Shown here piece after piece: positions 10,606 through 20,015 of a stretch of DNA of 64,000 nucleotides. The stretch spans positions 1-64,000 of the forward strand of contig JANQHX010000109.1 of NCBI GenBank assembly GCA_028282465.1, written 5' to 3'. Position 1 is the first letter of the stretch. Each line of letters opens with the position of its first letter. Both the position numbers and the translations under genes were made by a program. Under the pieces are notes generated by a model. The model ran no database searches, was not told where the DNA came from, and was given only the letters and a program-made list of their open reading frames with translations. This DNA comes from Gynuella sp. Lineage in GTDB: Bacteria; Pseudomonadota; Gammaproteobacteria; Pseudomonadales; Natronospirillaceae.

Positions 10606-11323
10606 CCTAAAAGCTGCACACCTAGCTAAATCTTATGGCCCTAGACAAGTTGTAGTAGATTTTTCATTAGAGGTTAAGCCCGGACAAATTGTTGGGTTGC
10701 TAGGGCCAAATGGCGCTGGTAAGACCACCTGTTTTTATATGATCGTTGGATTAATCAACGCTGACAGTGGGCAAGTCACCCTTGATGGGGAATCCATTGT
10801 TCATCTTCCCATGCATGGCCGAGCTCGCAAAGGCATTGGGTACTTACCCCAGGAAGCCAGCATTTTTCGACGTCTCAGTGTCGAAAACAACATCATGGCC
10901 ATTTTAGAAACACGCAAAGATCTAAACAAAGAGCAACGCCACTCAAAACTTGAATCATTATTGGACGAGTTCAATGTTCAACATATCAGAAAGAGCTTAG
11001 GCATGGCTCTATCTGGCGGAGAGCGCCGGCGAGTTGAGATTGCAAGAGCCCTCGCGATGGAACCAAGATTTGTTTTATTCGACGAGCCATTCGCAGGCGT
11101 TGACCCCATTTCCGTTGGGGACATAAAGGATATCGTCCGTCATCTTAAAGATAGAGGAATAGGTGTTTTGATTACTGATCACAATGTAAGAGAAACATTG
11201 GACATTTGCGAGCATGCGTATATTGTTGGCAGTGGACACATAATTGCTCAGGGAACCGCAGAAGAGGTTCTTGCAAATCAAAGAGTTAGGGATACTTATC
11301 TAGGAGATAAGTTTAAACTGTAA
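10598..11323 (+). CDS. lptB: LPS export ABC transporter ATPase LptB
   Basis: Cytoplasmic ATPase that powers lipopolysaccharide extraction from the inner membrane with LptF and LptG. The 241 residues carry Walker A at 36-43 (GPNGAGKT), a Q-loop ([14 protein letters not shown]), the signature [10 protein letters not shown], Walker B ([13 protein letters not shown]) and the switch His in [10 protein letters not shown], all characteristic of LptB. The start overlaps the end of lptA. lptF and lptG are outside the window, as is usual. Confidence 0.96.
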   Translation: MNSLKAAHLAKSYGPRQVVVDFSLEVKPGQIVGLLGPNGAGKTTCFYMIVGLINADSGQVTLDGESIVHLPMHGRARKGIGYLPQEASIFRRLSVENNIMAILETRKDLNKEQRHSKLESLLDEFNVQHIRKSLGMALSGGERRRVEIARALAMEPRFVLFDEPFAGVDPISVGDIKDIVRHLKDRGIGVLITDHNVRETLDICEHAYIVGSGHIIAQGTAEEVLANQRVRDTYLGDKFKL

Positions 11324-11396
11324 CAAATCAACGAACCCTTGCAAAAAAACTGCCTATGGGTTTTATTTAGACCAATGAAGTGACTACGCTGTACGT

Positions 11397-12914
11397 ATGA
11401 AAACATCTCTTCAGTTAAAAATGAGCCAGCAGCTGACCATGACGCCTCAGCTGCAACAGGCAATTAAACTGCTTCAGCTTTCGACGCTGGATTTACAACA
11501 GGAAATTCAAGGAGCATTGGAGTCTAATCCTATGCTCGAAGTTGAAGAGGACGACCATCAACACAGCAATGGTCAAGACACTGCAAATAACACCACAGAC
11601 ACAGCAGAAGCTAGCTCGAACACTACCGAGTCAAACACCCAGTCTTCAGAAGAACAGGTTCCAGAAGTTTCAGATGAATGGTCTGAAAACATACCCACAG
11701 ACCTAGCCGTAGACAGTTCTTGGGACGATGTTTATCAGCATGCCCCATCAGGTATGTCAGCCCCATCAGATGAAGACCACAACTTCGAAAATCAAAATGC
11801 CACCACAGATAGTTTAACCAGTCACCTGCTCTGGCAATTAAATCTAACACCTTTTAGCGATCGAGATAGAGCCATTGCGATCTCCATTATTGATGCAGTG
11901 GACAATGACGGTTATCTGAATACAGGTTTTGACAGCATCTATGAGGGGCTGGACCAAGAGCTGTCAACAGAGGAAGACCCTCTGGAATTGGATGAAGTTG
12001 AGGCGGTACTGCACAGGTTACAATTGTTTGATCCGGTAGGAGTATGCGCTCGTGATCTTAGAGATTGCCTAATGGCTCAGCTCAGCCAGCTGGATGAAAA
12101 AACCCAGTACTTAAAAGAAACCAAAATAGTGGTTGATCAATTTCTTGCATTGCTGGGAAGCCGTGATTACAACACCATCATGCGCAAAAGCCGAATCAAA
12201 GAAGAGCAACTGAAAGAAGTTGTGGCGTTGATTCAGACATTAAATCCCCGCCCAGGTGCACAGATTGCACCCAGCCAACCTGAGTACGTAATACCTGATG
12301 TCATTGTAAAAAAAGATTTGGATAACGACAGATGGCTGGTTGAGTTAAACCCAGAGATCGCACCCAAGCTAAGGGTTAATCCGGGCTATGCATCTATGGT
12401 TAAGCGTGCTGACAACAGTTCAGATAACACCTATTTAAGAGATAACCTACAAGAAGCCCGTTGGTTTATTAAAAGCTTACAGAGCCGTAATGAAACTCTG
12501 TTGAAAGTGGCCACCAAAATCGTTGAACACCAAAGAGGTTTCTTGGAATACGGTGAAGAAGCCATGAAGCCTTTGGTACTGCATGACATTGCAACTGCTG
12601 TGGAAATGCACGAGTCCACCATTTCACGGGTGACTACTCAGAAATTCATGCACACCCCCAGAGGGATTTTTGAACTTAAATATTTCTTTTCTAGCCATGT
12701 CAGTACAGCGAGTGGCGGTGAATGTTCTTCAACTGCAATACGTGCAATCATCAAAAAGTTGATTGCCGCAGAGAATGTTAAGAAGCCACTAAGTGACAGT
12801 AAAATTGCTGCACTTCTTGGTGACCAGGGAATTAAAGTCGCCCGTAGAACCATAGCAAAGTACCGTGAAGCGATGAATATTCCGCCATCTAATGAACGAA
12901 AACAATTAGTGTGA
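11397..12914 (+). CDS. rpoN: RNA polymerase sigma-54 factor
   Basis: Alternative sigma factor for -24/-12 promoters, needing AAA+ activators. The 505 residues show region I, Gln/Leu-rich ([20 protein letters not shown]), an acidic region II (about 45-120), the core-binding domain, the HTH segment and the C-terminal RpoN box ([10 protein letters not shown], preceded by GDQGIKV). It sits between lptB and hpf, as in most gammaproteobacteria. A structured 127-base gap separates it from hpf. Confidence 0.97.
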   Translation: MKTSLQLKMSQQLTMTPQLQQAIKLLQLSTLDLQQEIQGALESNPMLEVEEDDHQHSNGQDTANNTTDTAEASSNTTESNTQSSEEQVPEVSDEWSENIPTDLAVDSSWDDVYQHAPSGMSAPSDEDHNFENQNATTDSLTSHLLWQLNLTPFSDRDRAIAISIIDAVDNDGYLNTGFDSIYEGLDQELSTEEDPLELDEVEAVLHRLQLFDPVGVCARDLRDCLMAQLSQLDEKTQYLKETKIVVDQFLALLGSRDYNTIMRKSRIKEEQLKEVVALIQTLNPRPGAQIAPSQPEYVIPDVIVKKDLDNDRWLVELNPEIAPKLRVNPGYASMVKRADNSSDNTYLRDNLQEARWFIKSLQSRNETLLKVATKIVEHQRGFLEYGEEAMKPLVLHDIATAVEMHESTISRVTTQKFMHTPRGIFELKYFFSSHVSTASGGECSSTAIRAIIKKLIAAENVKKPLSDSKIAALLGDQGIKVARRTIAKYREAMNIPPSNERKQLV

Positions 12915-12976
12915 AAGAGGGTAGCAACAATTAATCTAAATCAATCAGTAAGCTACTCTAACTATTAAGCTTATAG

Positions 12977-13020
12977 ATGCTGACAGTTTTCATCGTCAGC
13001 ATATTTTGGGGGACATCCCC
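12977..13020 (+). promoter_or_regulatory. Two hairpins in the rpoN-hpf leader
   Basis: An 8-bp perfect stem (ATGCTGAC at 12977-12984, GTCAGCAT at 12995-13002) is followed by ATTTT, then by a small GGGG-acat-CCCC hairpin (13009-13020) just upstream of the hpf ribosome site. The first could be a weak terminator or attenuator separating rpoN from the hpf-ptsN unit, or a 5' stabilising stem. Its function is inferred only. Confidence 0.45.
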
Positions 13021-13041
13021 GGTACGAAAGAGGAGACGCTT

Positions 13042-13341
13042 ATGCAACTCAACATCAGTGGCCATCACATTGAAGTAACTGACTCTCTCAGAGAATATGT
13101 AAAAACCAAGCTTGATAAACTAGAGAGACATTTCGATCAGATATCGAATGTACAGGTCACCCTTAGCGTGGAGAAAACAAGACAAAAAGCTGAAGCATCA
13201 ATGAATATTAAAGGTGGACAAATACATGCTGACGCCACTCACGACGACCTCTACGCGGCCATTGACATGCTAAATGACAAACTAGATCGTCAATTACTTA
13301 AGCACAAAGAGAAAAAAATAGACCGCGCCCACGGAAATTAG
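13042..13341 (+). CDS. hpf: Ribosome hibernation promoting factor
   Basis: Binds the 30S decoding region in stationary phase and promotes 100S dimers, silencing ribosomes. From the ATG at 13042 the product is 99 residues (MQLNISGHHIEVTDSLREYV), the short HPF class, with the conserved IHADATHDDLYAAIDMLNDK helix. An upstream in-frame start at 13006 would add 12 unlikely residues, whereas 13042 has a strong AGGAG site. It is placed between rpoN and ptsN as in E. coli and Pseudomonas. Confidence 0.94.
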   Translation: MQLNISGHHIEVTDSLREYVKTKLDKLERHFDQISNVQVTLSVEKTRQKAEASMNIKGGQIHADATHDDLYAAIDMLNDKLDRQLLKHKEKKIDRAHGN

Positions 13342-13346
13342 AAACT

Positions 13347-13796
13347 ATGCACACCATTGCTGATATATTGTCGCCGGAACGGGTTTTTACTCACCTTGAA
13401 GGCAGCAGTAAAAAAAGGATTTTACAAGACGCCGCTCAATTGTTGAGCGATCAGGATTCAGAGTTAGTTGCAGACGAAGTTTTTGACCGTTTGATCGCTC
13501 GCGAAAAACTCGGAAGCACTGGGTTTGGTAATGGTGTTGCTATTCCACATTGTCGCTTAATGAATTGCTCAGAAGTTGTGGGGGCATTCATTAAGTTACA
13601 ACAAGCTATAAACTTTGATTCAATCGATAAGCAGCCCGTCGATTTGCTTTTTCTCCTGCTAGTACCAGAAGAAGCAAATGACAGCCACCTCAACATACTC
13701 TCTCAACTTGCCGAAAAATTCGGCGACACAGCATTCAGAACCCGTATGAGGGAGACTACCGATAAAGACAATATATTTAACTTGCTAGCTGAATAA
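13347..13796 (+). CDS. ptsN: Nitrogen-regulatory PTS enzyme IIA
   Basis: EIIA-Ntr, the terminal phosphoacceptor of the regulatory PTS (PtsP-Npr-PtsN), which controls potassium transport, phosphate sensing and envelope stress by protein contacts rather than sugar uptake. 149 residues; the phosphorylated His is H68 in GNGVAIPHCR, and the rest follows the family (KLQQAINFDSIDKQPVDLLF, LLVPEEANDSHL). It begins 5 bases after hpf and precedes rapZ and npr. Confidence 0.96.
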   Translation: MHTIADILSPERVFTHLEGSSKKRILQDAAQLLSDQDSELVADEVFDRLIAREKLGSTGFGNGVAIPHCRLMNCSEVVGAFIKLQQAINFDSIDKQPVDLLFLLLVPEEANDSHLNILSQLAEKFGDTAFRTRMRETTDKDNIFNLLAE

Positions 13797-13870
13797 CCTA
13801 TTTTTACCACTCAACAAACAGGTTAGAATTTTACGTAAAGTCATTTACCCATTGCATAGGCAGCAAAGTA

Positions 13871-14728
13871 ATGAAACTGGTCATTATCTCGGGTCGATCT
13901 GGTTCAGGTAAATCCACCGCCCTACAGAGTCTGGAAGATCAGGGGTTCAATTGTATCGACAACGTGCCAGTATCATTATTACCCGAACTCACTCGACTGC
14001 TTCATTGGGAAAATTCCTCAGCTAAAGCCGCAGTCTGTATTGATGCTCGCAATGCCCCAAAAGCATTAAAAACCTTTCCCTCAATGATACAAGCGCTTGA
14101 TGAAGACAATATAGAGCATGAAATTGTTTTTCTCGACGCGCAAAAAGATACTCTACTTCAAAGGTTTAGTGCATCAAGAAGAAAACACCCTCTATCTGAC
14201 GGGGGTATTTCCTTAAAAGAGGCAATCAGTAGAGAAAAAGAATTACTTGAACCCATCTACAATTTGGCCGATTTGAGTATTGATACCACCCATCTGTCAC
14301 TGCAAGAATTAAGAGAGCAAATTAACCGACGGGTCGCCTTAAAAGAAAAGCAAGACATTGCCCTACTTTTTCATTCGTTTGGATTTAAACACGGTGTCCC
14401 TGTTGATGCTGACTTGGTTTTTGATGTTCGATGCTTACCCAATCCCTATTGGGATCCAAACATCCGTCAATACACAGGGCGTGATGAACCCGTGATTGAG
14501 TTTCTTAAGAAAGAGCCTGAAGTTAATCAGATGTTTCATGATATCCACAGTTATCTAGACAGATGGATTCCGAGCTTTGAAAAAAATAATCGTACTTACC
14601 TAACAGTTGCAATCGGATGTACTGGCGGTCAACATAGGTCGGTGTTTTTAGTTGAACAACTGTCAAAGGCCTTTGCTGGACGTACCGATAATATCCAAGT
14701 CAGGCATAGAGAATTGCAAGTCTGGTAA
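13871..14728 (+). CDS. rapZ: RNase adapter protein RapZ
   Basis: RNA-binding adapter that in E. coli hands GlmZ to RNase E and so tunes glucosamine-6-phosphate synthase; formerly YvcJ/YhbJ nucleotide-binding protein. 285 residues with Walker A near residues 8-16 (GRSGSGKST), the CIDNVPVSLLPEL segment, and the conserved C-terminal domain (FGFKHGVPVDADLVFDVRCL, GCTGGQHRSVFLVEQL). Context between ptsN and npr is the usual one. Confidence 0.96.
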   Translation: MKLVIISGRSGSGKSTALQSLEDQGFNCIDNVPVSLLPELTRLLHWENSSAKAAVCIDARNAPKALKTFPSMIQALDEDNIEHEIVFLDAQKDTLLQRFSASRRKHPLSDGGISLKEAISREKELLEPIYNLADLSIDTTHLSLQELREQINRRVALKEKQDIALLFHSFGFKHGVPVDADLVFDVRCLPNPYWDPNIRQYTGRDEPVIEFLKKEPEVNQMFHDIHSYLDRWIPSFEKNNRTYLTVAIGCTGGQHRSVFLVEQLSKAFAGRTDNIQVRHRELQVW

Positions 14729-14884
14729 TGGGTTAAAGGTTGAAGCATGCGAAAACCCTAGAACTGGATAAGATTACTTTAGATCAGTCTGATTATTGAA
14801 AAAGAAATCAATAGACAGTTAAATTCAAAGTCATACCAAGCTTTTGTTCACAACGAGTTACTAGAACAGGGAAAATCCAAAAAA

Positions 14885-15154
14885 ATGATTGAGCAGCAGG
14901 TTAATATCATCAACAAGCTAGGGCTCCATGCTCGAGCTGCAGCCAAGTTCGTTAATGTTGCCAGTAAGTTCTCAAGCTCAATCCTAGTCAGAAAAGGCAC
15001 TAAAGAAGTTGATGGTAAAAGCATCATGTCGGTTATGATGTTAGCTGCTAGCCAAGGCTCAGTTTTAGAGCTAATCATTGACGGCAATGACGAACAAGAA
15101 GCACTCGGAGCCTTACAAGAATTAATTACCAATCGATTTGATGAAGCAGAATAA
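14885..15154 (+). CDS. npr: Phosphocarrier protein NPr
   Basis: HPr-like carrier (PtsO/NPr) of the nitrogen PTS, passing phosphate from PtsP to PtsN. 89 residues; the phosphorylated His is H15 in NKLGLHARAA, and the regulatory region DGKSIMSVMMLAAS is present. It is separated from rapZ by about 156 bases, more than usual, so it may have its own promoter. Confidence 0.95.
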   Translation: MIEQQVNIINKLGLHARAAAKFVNVASKFSSSILVRKGTKEVDGKSIMSVMMLAASQGSVLELIIDGNDEQEALGALQELITNRFDEAE

Positions 15155-15298
15155 ATAGCTTCTTTCCTTCCTTTCGCTTTATAACTTTTCAATCCATGGT
15201 TAAACTCTTTTAATAATGTTTCGATTCAGCTCATAGTATAGAAACAATTAGTGTTAACAGACCCTAGTTGAATCCAATCTCACACACCAAGGGTTTTC

Positions 15299-16660
15299 AT
15301 GGCCGGTTCTACCGAAAACATCCAAGAGCAGAGCGTTGTAAAACGTGTCACCCAAGCACATCTAGACGGTAGCTTGGGCGAGCTGGATGATTTGTTTTCG
15401 GAAGACTTGTCACCCGCAGACATTGCTCACCTATTTGATTCTTTACCCGACAAATTACGTAAGGATCTATGGAACCACCTTCCAGATGAGCTTAAGAAAG
15501 ATGTTCTCGCTTACCTAAGCGATGATCTTCAAAACGATTTCCTTGCTGAAATGAGCACACAGGAAATCATCGAAACCACCCAGGATCTGGACAGTGACGA
15601 TGTTGCTGACTTACTGCAACAACTACCTGAAAGTGATCGAGAAGAAGTCCTGGTTGGCATGGAGCCAGAAGAGAGAGCGGAAGTAGAAGAGCTCTTGGCC
15701 TACCCAGAGGACACCGCAGGTGGATTAATGGGGGCAGAGCTGGTCACAGTTCGGGCAGATGTGACCCTTGATGTGGTGTTAAGGTTTTTGAGAAGACAAA
15801 AAGAACTGCCCAGTCACTTTGATTCCGTATTAGTGGTTAATCGACACAACAAGCTCGTTGGCGCTCTGCCTTTAGTGACCCTAGTGACTAAAGAACCTGA
15901 AGCCCTGGTTCGAGAAACTATGGATTCTGATATTGAAGGCATTGACGCCATGACGACTGCTTTGGAAGTGGCGAACCTTTTCCAGCGTCACGATTTCGTC
16001 TCCGCCCCTGTTATCAATGAAGAAGGTAAATTGGTTGGTCGAATTACCGTAGATGACGTTGTAGATGTCATTCGTGAAGAAGCTGATCACACCGTCATGA
16101 GCATGGCGGGTCTGGATGATGATGAGGACACTTTTGCACCAGTCTTTCGTAGCACTCGCAGACGAGCAGTTTGGCTCGGAATTAATCTAATCACTGCCTT
16201 TCTGGCTTCAGCCGTGGCAGACGGATTCTCCCTCACTCTGGATCAAATTGTCGCATTAGCTGTTCTAATGAACATTGCCCCCAGCATGGGGGGCATTGCT
16301 GGAAGCCAGACCTTAACCTTGGTCATTCGTGGAATGGCGTTGGGCCACATCAGTACAGGCAACATTCGGTGGCTGTTAATTCGAGAAATTACAGTCGGCG
16401 CATTAAATGGAGTACTGTGGGCAGTAGTTATCGCCATTTCAACTTTGATTTGGTTTCGAGACCCTGGCATCGCCGCCATTATTGGAGCTGCTATTCTTAT
16501 TAACCTGGTTATCGCTGTCGCCTGCGGGTCCTCCCTCCCGCTACTACTTAAGAAGCTGAATATAGACCCAGCCTTATCCGGCAGTGTTATTTTAACTACG
16601 ATCACGGATGTAGTGGGTTACTTAGCCTTTCTTGGACTTGCAACACTCATTCTGCTTTAG
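15299..16660 (+). CDS. mgtE: Magnesium transporter MgtE
   Basis: Mg2+ channel of the inner membrane, gated by its cytosolic Mg2+-sensing domains. The 453 residues show the superhelical MgtE_N domain (about 20-130, DLLQQLPESDREEVL), two CBS domains (about 135-265, YPEDTAGGLMGAELVTVRAD then FVSAPVINEEGKLVGRITVD) and five membrane helices (about 285-453) with the pore-lining PSMGGIAGSQTLTL. The standard layout is complete. It follows npr, as in several marine gammaproteobacteria. Confidence 0.95.
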   Translation: MAGSTENIQEQSVVKRVTQAHLDGSLGELDDLFSEDLSPADIAHLFDSLPDKLRKDLWNHLPDELKKDVLAYLSDDLQNDFLAEMSTQEIIETTQDLDSDDVADLLQQLPESDREEVLVGMEPEERAEVEELLAYPEDTAGGLMGAELVTVRADVTLDVVLRFLRRQKELPSHFDSVLVVNRHNKLVGALPLVTLVTKEPEALVRETMDSDIEGIDAMTTALEVANLFQRHDFVSAPVINEEGKLVGRITVDDVVDVIREEADHTVMSMAGLDDDEDTFAPVFRSTRRRAVWLGINLITAFLASAVADGFSLTLDQIVALAVLMNIAPSMGGIAGSQTLTLVIRGMALGHISTGNIRWLLIREITVGALNGVLWAVVIAISTLIWFRDPGIAAIIGAAILINLVIAVACGSSLPLLLKKLNIDPALSGSVILTTITDVVGYLAFLGLATLILL

Positions 16661-16674
16661 GATTTTCCAAAACC

Positions 16675-17205
16675 ATGAATCAAGATTTTGAACATTACAA
16701 CGACGATGACGAGGAGTTCATTAGCAAATCCCAAATCAAACGAGAGATGGAGGAGCTGCAGGTTCTTGGGGAAAAGCTAATGACACTTAACCATTCCCAA
16801 CTGGAAAAAGTGCCATTAGATGATGTGATGATGGCAGCAATCGAAGAATCTAAACGAATTAAAAGCCATGAAGCACGCCGACGACATGCCCAATATGTGG
16901 GTAGATTAATGCGCAAAAAAAATCATGAAGAAATTCGAATTGCGGTTAGTCGTTTAGACTCCTCTTCTGAAGAATTTGCCAGATTCAATCAACAAATAGA
17001 GCGCTGGCGGGAACGCTTAATGAATGACAAAGACGCACTGTCAGATTTTATTAATCAGTTTCCGTCCACTAACATTCAACATCTGAGACAACTCGTTCGT
17101 AACGCGACCCAAGAGGCGAATAAAAAGCCAGACATCAATACTGCTAGGAAGAAATTGTTTCAGGAATTGAAAGAGATTTGTTTCGAAAGTCACAACATTG
17201 ACTAA
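16675..17205 (+). CDS. darP: Ribosome biogenesis protein DarP (YjgA)
   Basis: Dual-action ribosomal assembly protein (formerly YjgA, DUF615) associated with late 50S particles. 176 residues, highly charged and helical, with the family start (FISKSQIKREMEELQVLGEK), the LPL-like KVPLDDVMMAAIEESKRIKS and ARRRHAQYVGRLMRK. It starts 14 bases after mgtE. In many relatives it lies by pmbA/tldD, which are not here. Confidence 0.93.
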   Translation: MNQDFEHYNDDDEEFISKSQIKREMEELQVLGEKLMTLNHSQLEKVPLDDVMMAAIEESKRIKSHEARRRHAQYVGRLMRKKNHEEIRIAVSRLDSSSEEFARFNQQIERWRERLMNDKDALSDFINQFPSTNIQHLRQLVRNATQEANKKPDINTARKKLFQELKEICFESHNID

Positions 17206-17253
17206 TTACGAAAATGAATAGTCACGAAAATGGACAGTTACGAAACTAGATAA
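17206..17253. repeat. Three 16-bp tandem repeats
   Basis: TTACGAAAATGAATAG, TCACGAAAATGGACAG and TTACGAAACTAGATAA follow with an exact 16-base period; a decayed fourth unit (TCTCGAATCATCAAAA) may continue to 17269. The array covers the space between the convergent darP and elaA genes and includes the elaA stop codon. Confidence 0.75.
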
Positions 17254-17705
17254 TCTCGAATCATCAAAATATGAGGAATACCATCTTCAAGGTATTCTTC
17301 GCCTTTCACTATAAAGCCCAAACCAGAGTAGAAGCCTTTCAGATGAGATTGCGCTGACAATTGAATCTGAGTTAAATCAGGAAAGTGTTCTTCAGCAACC
17401 TTCATAGACTGTACCATTAACTGACGAGCCAGCCCTTGTTGTCTTTGAGTTTTCGCAACTGCCACTCGTCCGATAGCAACAATATTGGGCTGACTGGCGA
17501 ATTTTTGATAAACCCTGGATACAGCTGCCACTTCAGATCCATGCTCTAGAAATACATGAATTGCCTGTTTATCTATGCCGTCCAAATCACTGTATGGGCA
17601 GTTTTGCTCCACAACAAAAACATCGACTCTCAGTTTGAGGAGGCCATAAAGTTGATCAATATTGAGCTCGTCAAAAGTGAGAGCACTCCAGTTATTGTCA
17701 ATCAT
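17238..17705 (-). CDS. elaA: ElaA-family GNAT N-acetyltransferase
   Basis: Predicted acyl-CoA-dependent N-acyltransferase of the ElaA branch of the GNAT fold. From ATG 17705 the product is 155 residues (MIDNNWSALTFDELNIDQLY). ElaA hallmarks are LLKLRVDVFVVEQNCPYSDLD and the acetyl-CoA loop AVAKTQRQQGLARQLM. The start codon overlaps the stop of the upstream binding-protein gene by 8 bases (ATGATTGA), implying translational coupling. A longer frame starting further upstream lies inside that gene and was not chosen. The substrate is unknown. Confidence 0.88.
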   Translation of the reverse strand: MIDNNWSALTFDELNIDQLYGLLKLRVDVFVVEQNCPYSDLDGIDKQAIHVFLEHGSEVAAVSRVYQKFASQPNIVAIGRVAVAKTQRQQGLARQLMVQSMKVAEEHFPDLTQIQLSAQSHLKGFYSGLGFIVKGEEYLEDGIPHILMIRDYLVS

Positions 17706-18834
17706 TATGACTATTAATCTGTTTTGAGGAAGTAATTTGCCCCCAAGGCAAATTACCAGAAAACTTATCTGACGCTTTAATCTCTCCTGCATAAAACCTG
17801 AAAGATTCACCAATTTTATAACTCAGTCCAGTTAACGATTCTATTTCCAACCCCTTAAAAGCTTTGTTTAAACTGTATTCTTTACCATCCAATATCCATT
17901 TTTGTAAGCCAGCTTTGATAGCCAACCCGGATGTGAAACCCATTGCCACTAAGGAATCCGGTACTTCCTGATGGCGCTGCAACTTAGTTTCTAATAACCA
18001 CTGGCCTGCATCAGAATAAATTTGATCAAACCTGTAGTGATAAATGGACGTTAGCAAACCATCAAGAGAAGAGAAATATGCGAACGCATTTAGATCTTTG
18101 GCATAACTCAGGACTTTGGTTTTAGGCGGTATTTCGGCGGACTCCAATAGTGCTGTGGGTACAACAACCAGTGAAACCTCATTGCTTTCTGAACGAGTTA
18201 TGCCTGGAAGGGTTTCTGAATAAATAATTTCTATAACATCAGCTTCAATGTTCATCTCAGACTTAACTTCATTCACCACACCTGAATAAAAGTCGTTTTT
18301 TGATACCCACACCGTAACCTGTTCCGAGATGTTTTTCCCATGACTCAGAGTTGAAGCAATTTGATCTTTAATACCAGGCCAAACTCTGAACACATGATTG
18401 GTATTACCTTTTGATGCCGACAAATCATTAGGAGCAGCGTGCGTGATTAAGGTTTTATTCTGCTGTTCAATTAATGGTATCAAAGAATTGGTAAACCCAG
18501 AGCTCGCGGAGGCCACAAACAAATTTGAACCAAGAGACGCGAGTTCAACCGCCAGCTCTTCGTTAGTGGTGGCCTGAGGAGCCCAGGTCTCAATGACTAA
18601 AGTATGACCTTCGATTTGCCAAGTACCTTCTAAAGCGTATTCAAGGCCTAACCTCAGGCCAGAAACCAAGGCGCGGTTTACAGCTTTAGAACCCGATTCA
18701 ATTTGTATTACTTTGATTATGTTTTCTGCAAACACAGCTTGAGGCATCAATACAGTTTGAGCCGTTAAGAGAACAAGTAGAAAAGCGCGGGCGTAAATCT
18801 TTTGTGTAAAAATTTTTTTAATCGATAGCGACAT
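17698..18834 (-). CDS. Periplasmic amino-acid-type ABC substrate-binding protein (orphan)
   Basis: 378 residues with a long signal peptide (about 1-36, ending AVFA) and a type 1 periplasmic-binding fold of the branched-chain amino acid/LivJ-like group: SGLRLGLEYALEGTW, LFVASASSGFTNSLIPLIEQ, ITHAAPNDLSAS, then YRFDQIYSDAGQWLLE. No permease or ATPase gene lies nearby, so it may be a receptor-like or stand-alone binding protein rather than part of a local importer. Translation of elaA appears coupled to its end. Ligand cannot be read from the sequence. Confidence 0.75.
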   Translation of the reverse strand: MSLSIKKIFTQKIYARAFLLVLLTAQTVLMPQAVFAENIIKVIQIESGSKAVNRALVSGLRLGLEYALEGTWQIEGHTLVIETWAPQATTNEELAVELASLGSNLFVASASSGFTNSLIPLIEQQNKTLITHAAPNDLSASKGNTNHVFRVWPGIKDQIASTLSHGKNISEQVTVWVSKNDFYSGVVNEVKSEMNIEADVIEIIYSETLPGITRSESNEVSLVVVPTALLESAEIPPKTKVLSYAKDLNAFAYFSSLDGLLTSIYHYRFDQIYSDAGQWLLETKLQRHQEVPDSLVAMGFTSGLAIKAGLQKWILDGKEYSLNKAFKGLEIESLTGLSYKIGESFRFYAGEIKASDKFSGNLPWGQITSSKQINSHND

Positions 18835-18910
18835 AATTTATAACAATAATTAGTTTAGTCTTATATGTTATCAGCAATTGAACAGAATCTTAGAACTTAT
18901 TTGCAGACAA

Positions 18911-19360
18911 TTATTTGTGTAGCTTTTCATTTTCACTAATCAGCAATTTGGCAAGCTTGTGTATTATCTGGTCTTTAAACTTTTCGCGTATCTCCGGATT
19001 TAGTTTACCCATCAAGCGCCGATCTACTTGAAGCATGATACAGGTGCCTTCTGCTATCACGTCCGAACTTCTGGGTGTGTTCAAGATAAATGAAATCTCG
19101 CCAAAAAAGTCACCCGGATTCAACTTCGCTAACACAGCGCCACTATCTTCAATTTGAACCTTTGCCGCACCATTCATTAACACATAAAAGGAATTATCCA
19201 AGGTCTTTTCTTCAATAATTTTTTCTTGGTCCTGTGCTATAAAAAAGTGAGCATGCTCAATAACTCTTTCTCTTTCGAGCCGATTAAATTCTCTAAAAAA
19301 TGGAATTTTATCCAGTACCAATAACATCTTTCCGCGGCTGAATGACTTCGTTTGTCTCAT
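18911..19360 (-). CDS. Stand-alone cyclic-nucleotide-binding domain protein
   Basis: 149 residues consisting almost entirely of one cNMP-binding domain: FYVLMNGAAKVQIEDSG, the phosphate-binding cassette GDFFGEISFILNTPRSSDV with Glu, Arg and Ser in place, and a C-terminal helix. No HTH follows, so unlike the Crp gene at 62188 it is not a transcription factor by itself. It probably regulates a partner by binding or is one subunit of a complex. A ribosome site (AAGGA) precedes the ATG at 19360. Confidence 0.82.
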   Translation of the reverse strand: MRQTKSFSRGKMLLVLDKIPFFREFNRLERERVIEHAHFFIAQDQEKIIEEKTLDNSFYVLMNGAAKVQIEDSGAVLAKLNPGDFFGEISFILNTPRSSDVIAEGTCIMLQVDRRLMGKLNPEIREKFKDQIIHKLAKLLISENEKLHK

Positions 19361-19554
19361 CTAAAATCCTTGTTCAAACCCATTAATTAAATCTAGTCGA
19401 AAATCTGTGTTTACAAAAAAACAATAATTCAAGGTTTGCAAACTAATATGGTTTATTCTAGGAATTTAAAATATGAACGGCGTTAAAAAAGTAATCGGCA
19501 TTTGTGCTGAAGTGCACTATTATTAAGTGATCTAATTCAAATTATAACCTATCC

Positions 19555-20007
19555 ATGAGCTGGCAATTGAATACTGAACTTGTTTCCTTTCTGAAGGCAG
19601 TGTGCGCTGAGTACAACGGCAACTACAAAACAACTTTAAATGTCTCGGACATGCCAACAGCTTTGGTTCATAAGTTAGCTAGCATATTGTCTTTGTTTCC
19701 TGACCAAAGCAAAGCCATTGGGCAAGCCGTTGAAGTACTTGAGCAGCAGTACCTGATTTTTATCTCCAGAGTTTTAGACGATGAAAATAGAGACCGCGCA
19801 CCTAACGATAGACTGACGGTACGTGAAGTGAATACCCGTGCGGGTACAGAGTTAAGAAATATTTACTTAACGTCTGAATATGTGGGTTTTGCTATCAAAG
19901 AAGCCAATAGGCACATCAACAAAGTGTACCCTGTTGAACAGCACACACGCTTGGGATATGCCTTGCAAGAGGTTATTAAAATGTCTCGATCACATTCAAG
20001 AAATTGA
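19555..20007 (+). CDS. Hypothetical protein
   Basis: 150 residues, mostly alpha-helical, no signal peptide or membrane segment. It has FLKAVCAEYNGNYKTTLNVS near the start, VLEQQYLIFISRVLDDENRD in the middle and a basic tail (MSRSHSRN). I do not recognise the family. It is bracketed by two minus-strand genes and converges on glpK with only 8 bases between the stops. Start chosen at the ATG directly after the CCTATCC sequence; no strong ribosome site is seen. Confidence 0.6.
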   Translation: MSWQLNTELVSFLKAVCAEYNGNYKTTLNVSDMPTALVHKLASILSLFPDQSKAIGQAVEVLEQQYLIFISRVLDDENRDRAPNDRLTVREVNTRAGTELRNIYLTSEYVGFAIKEANRHINKVYPVEQHTRLGYALQEVIKMSRSHSRN

Positions 20008-20015
20008 ATTTACTA

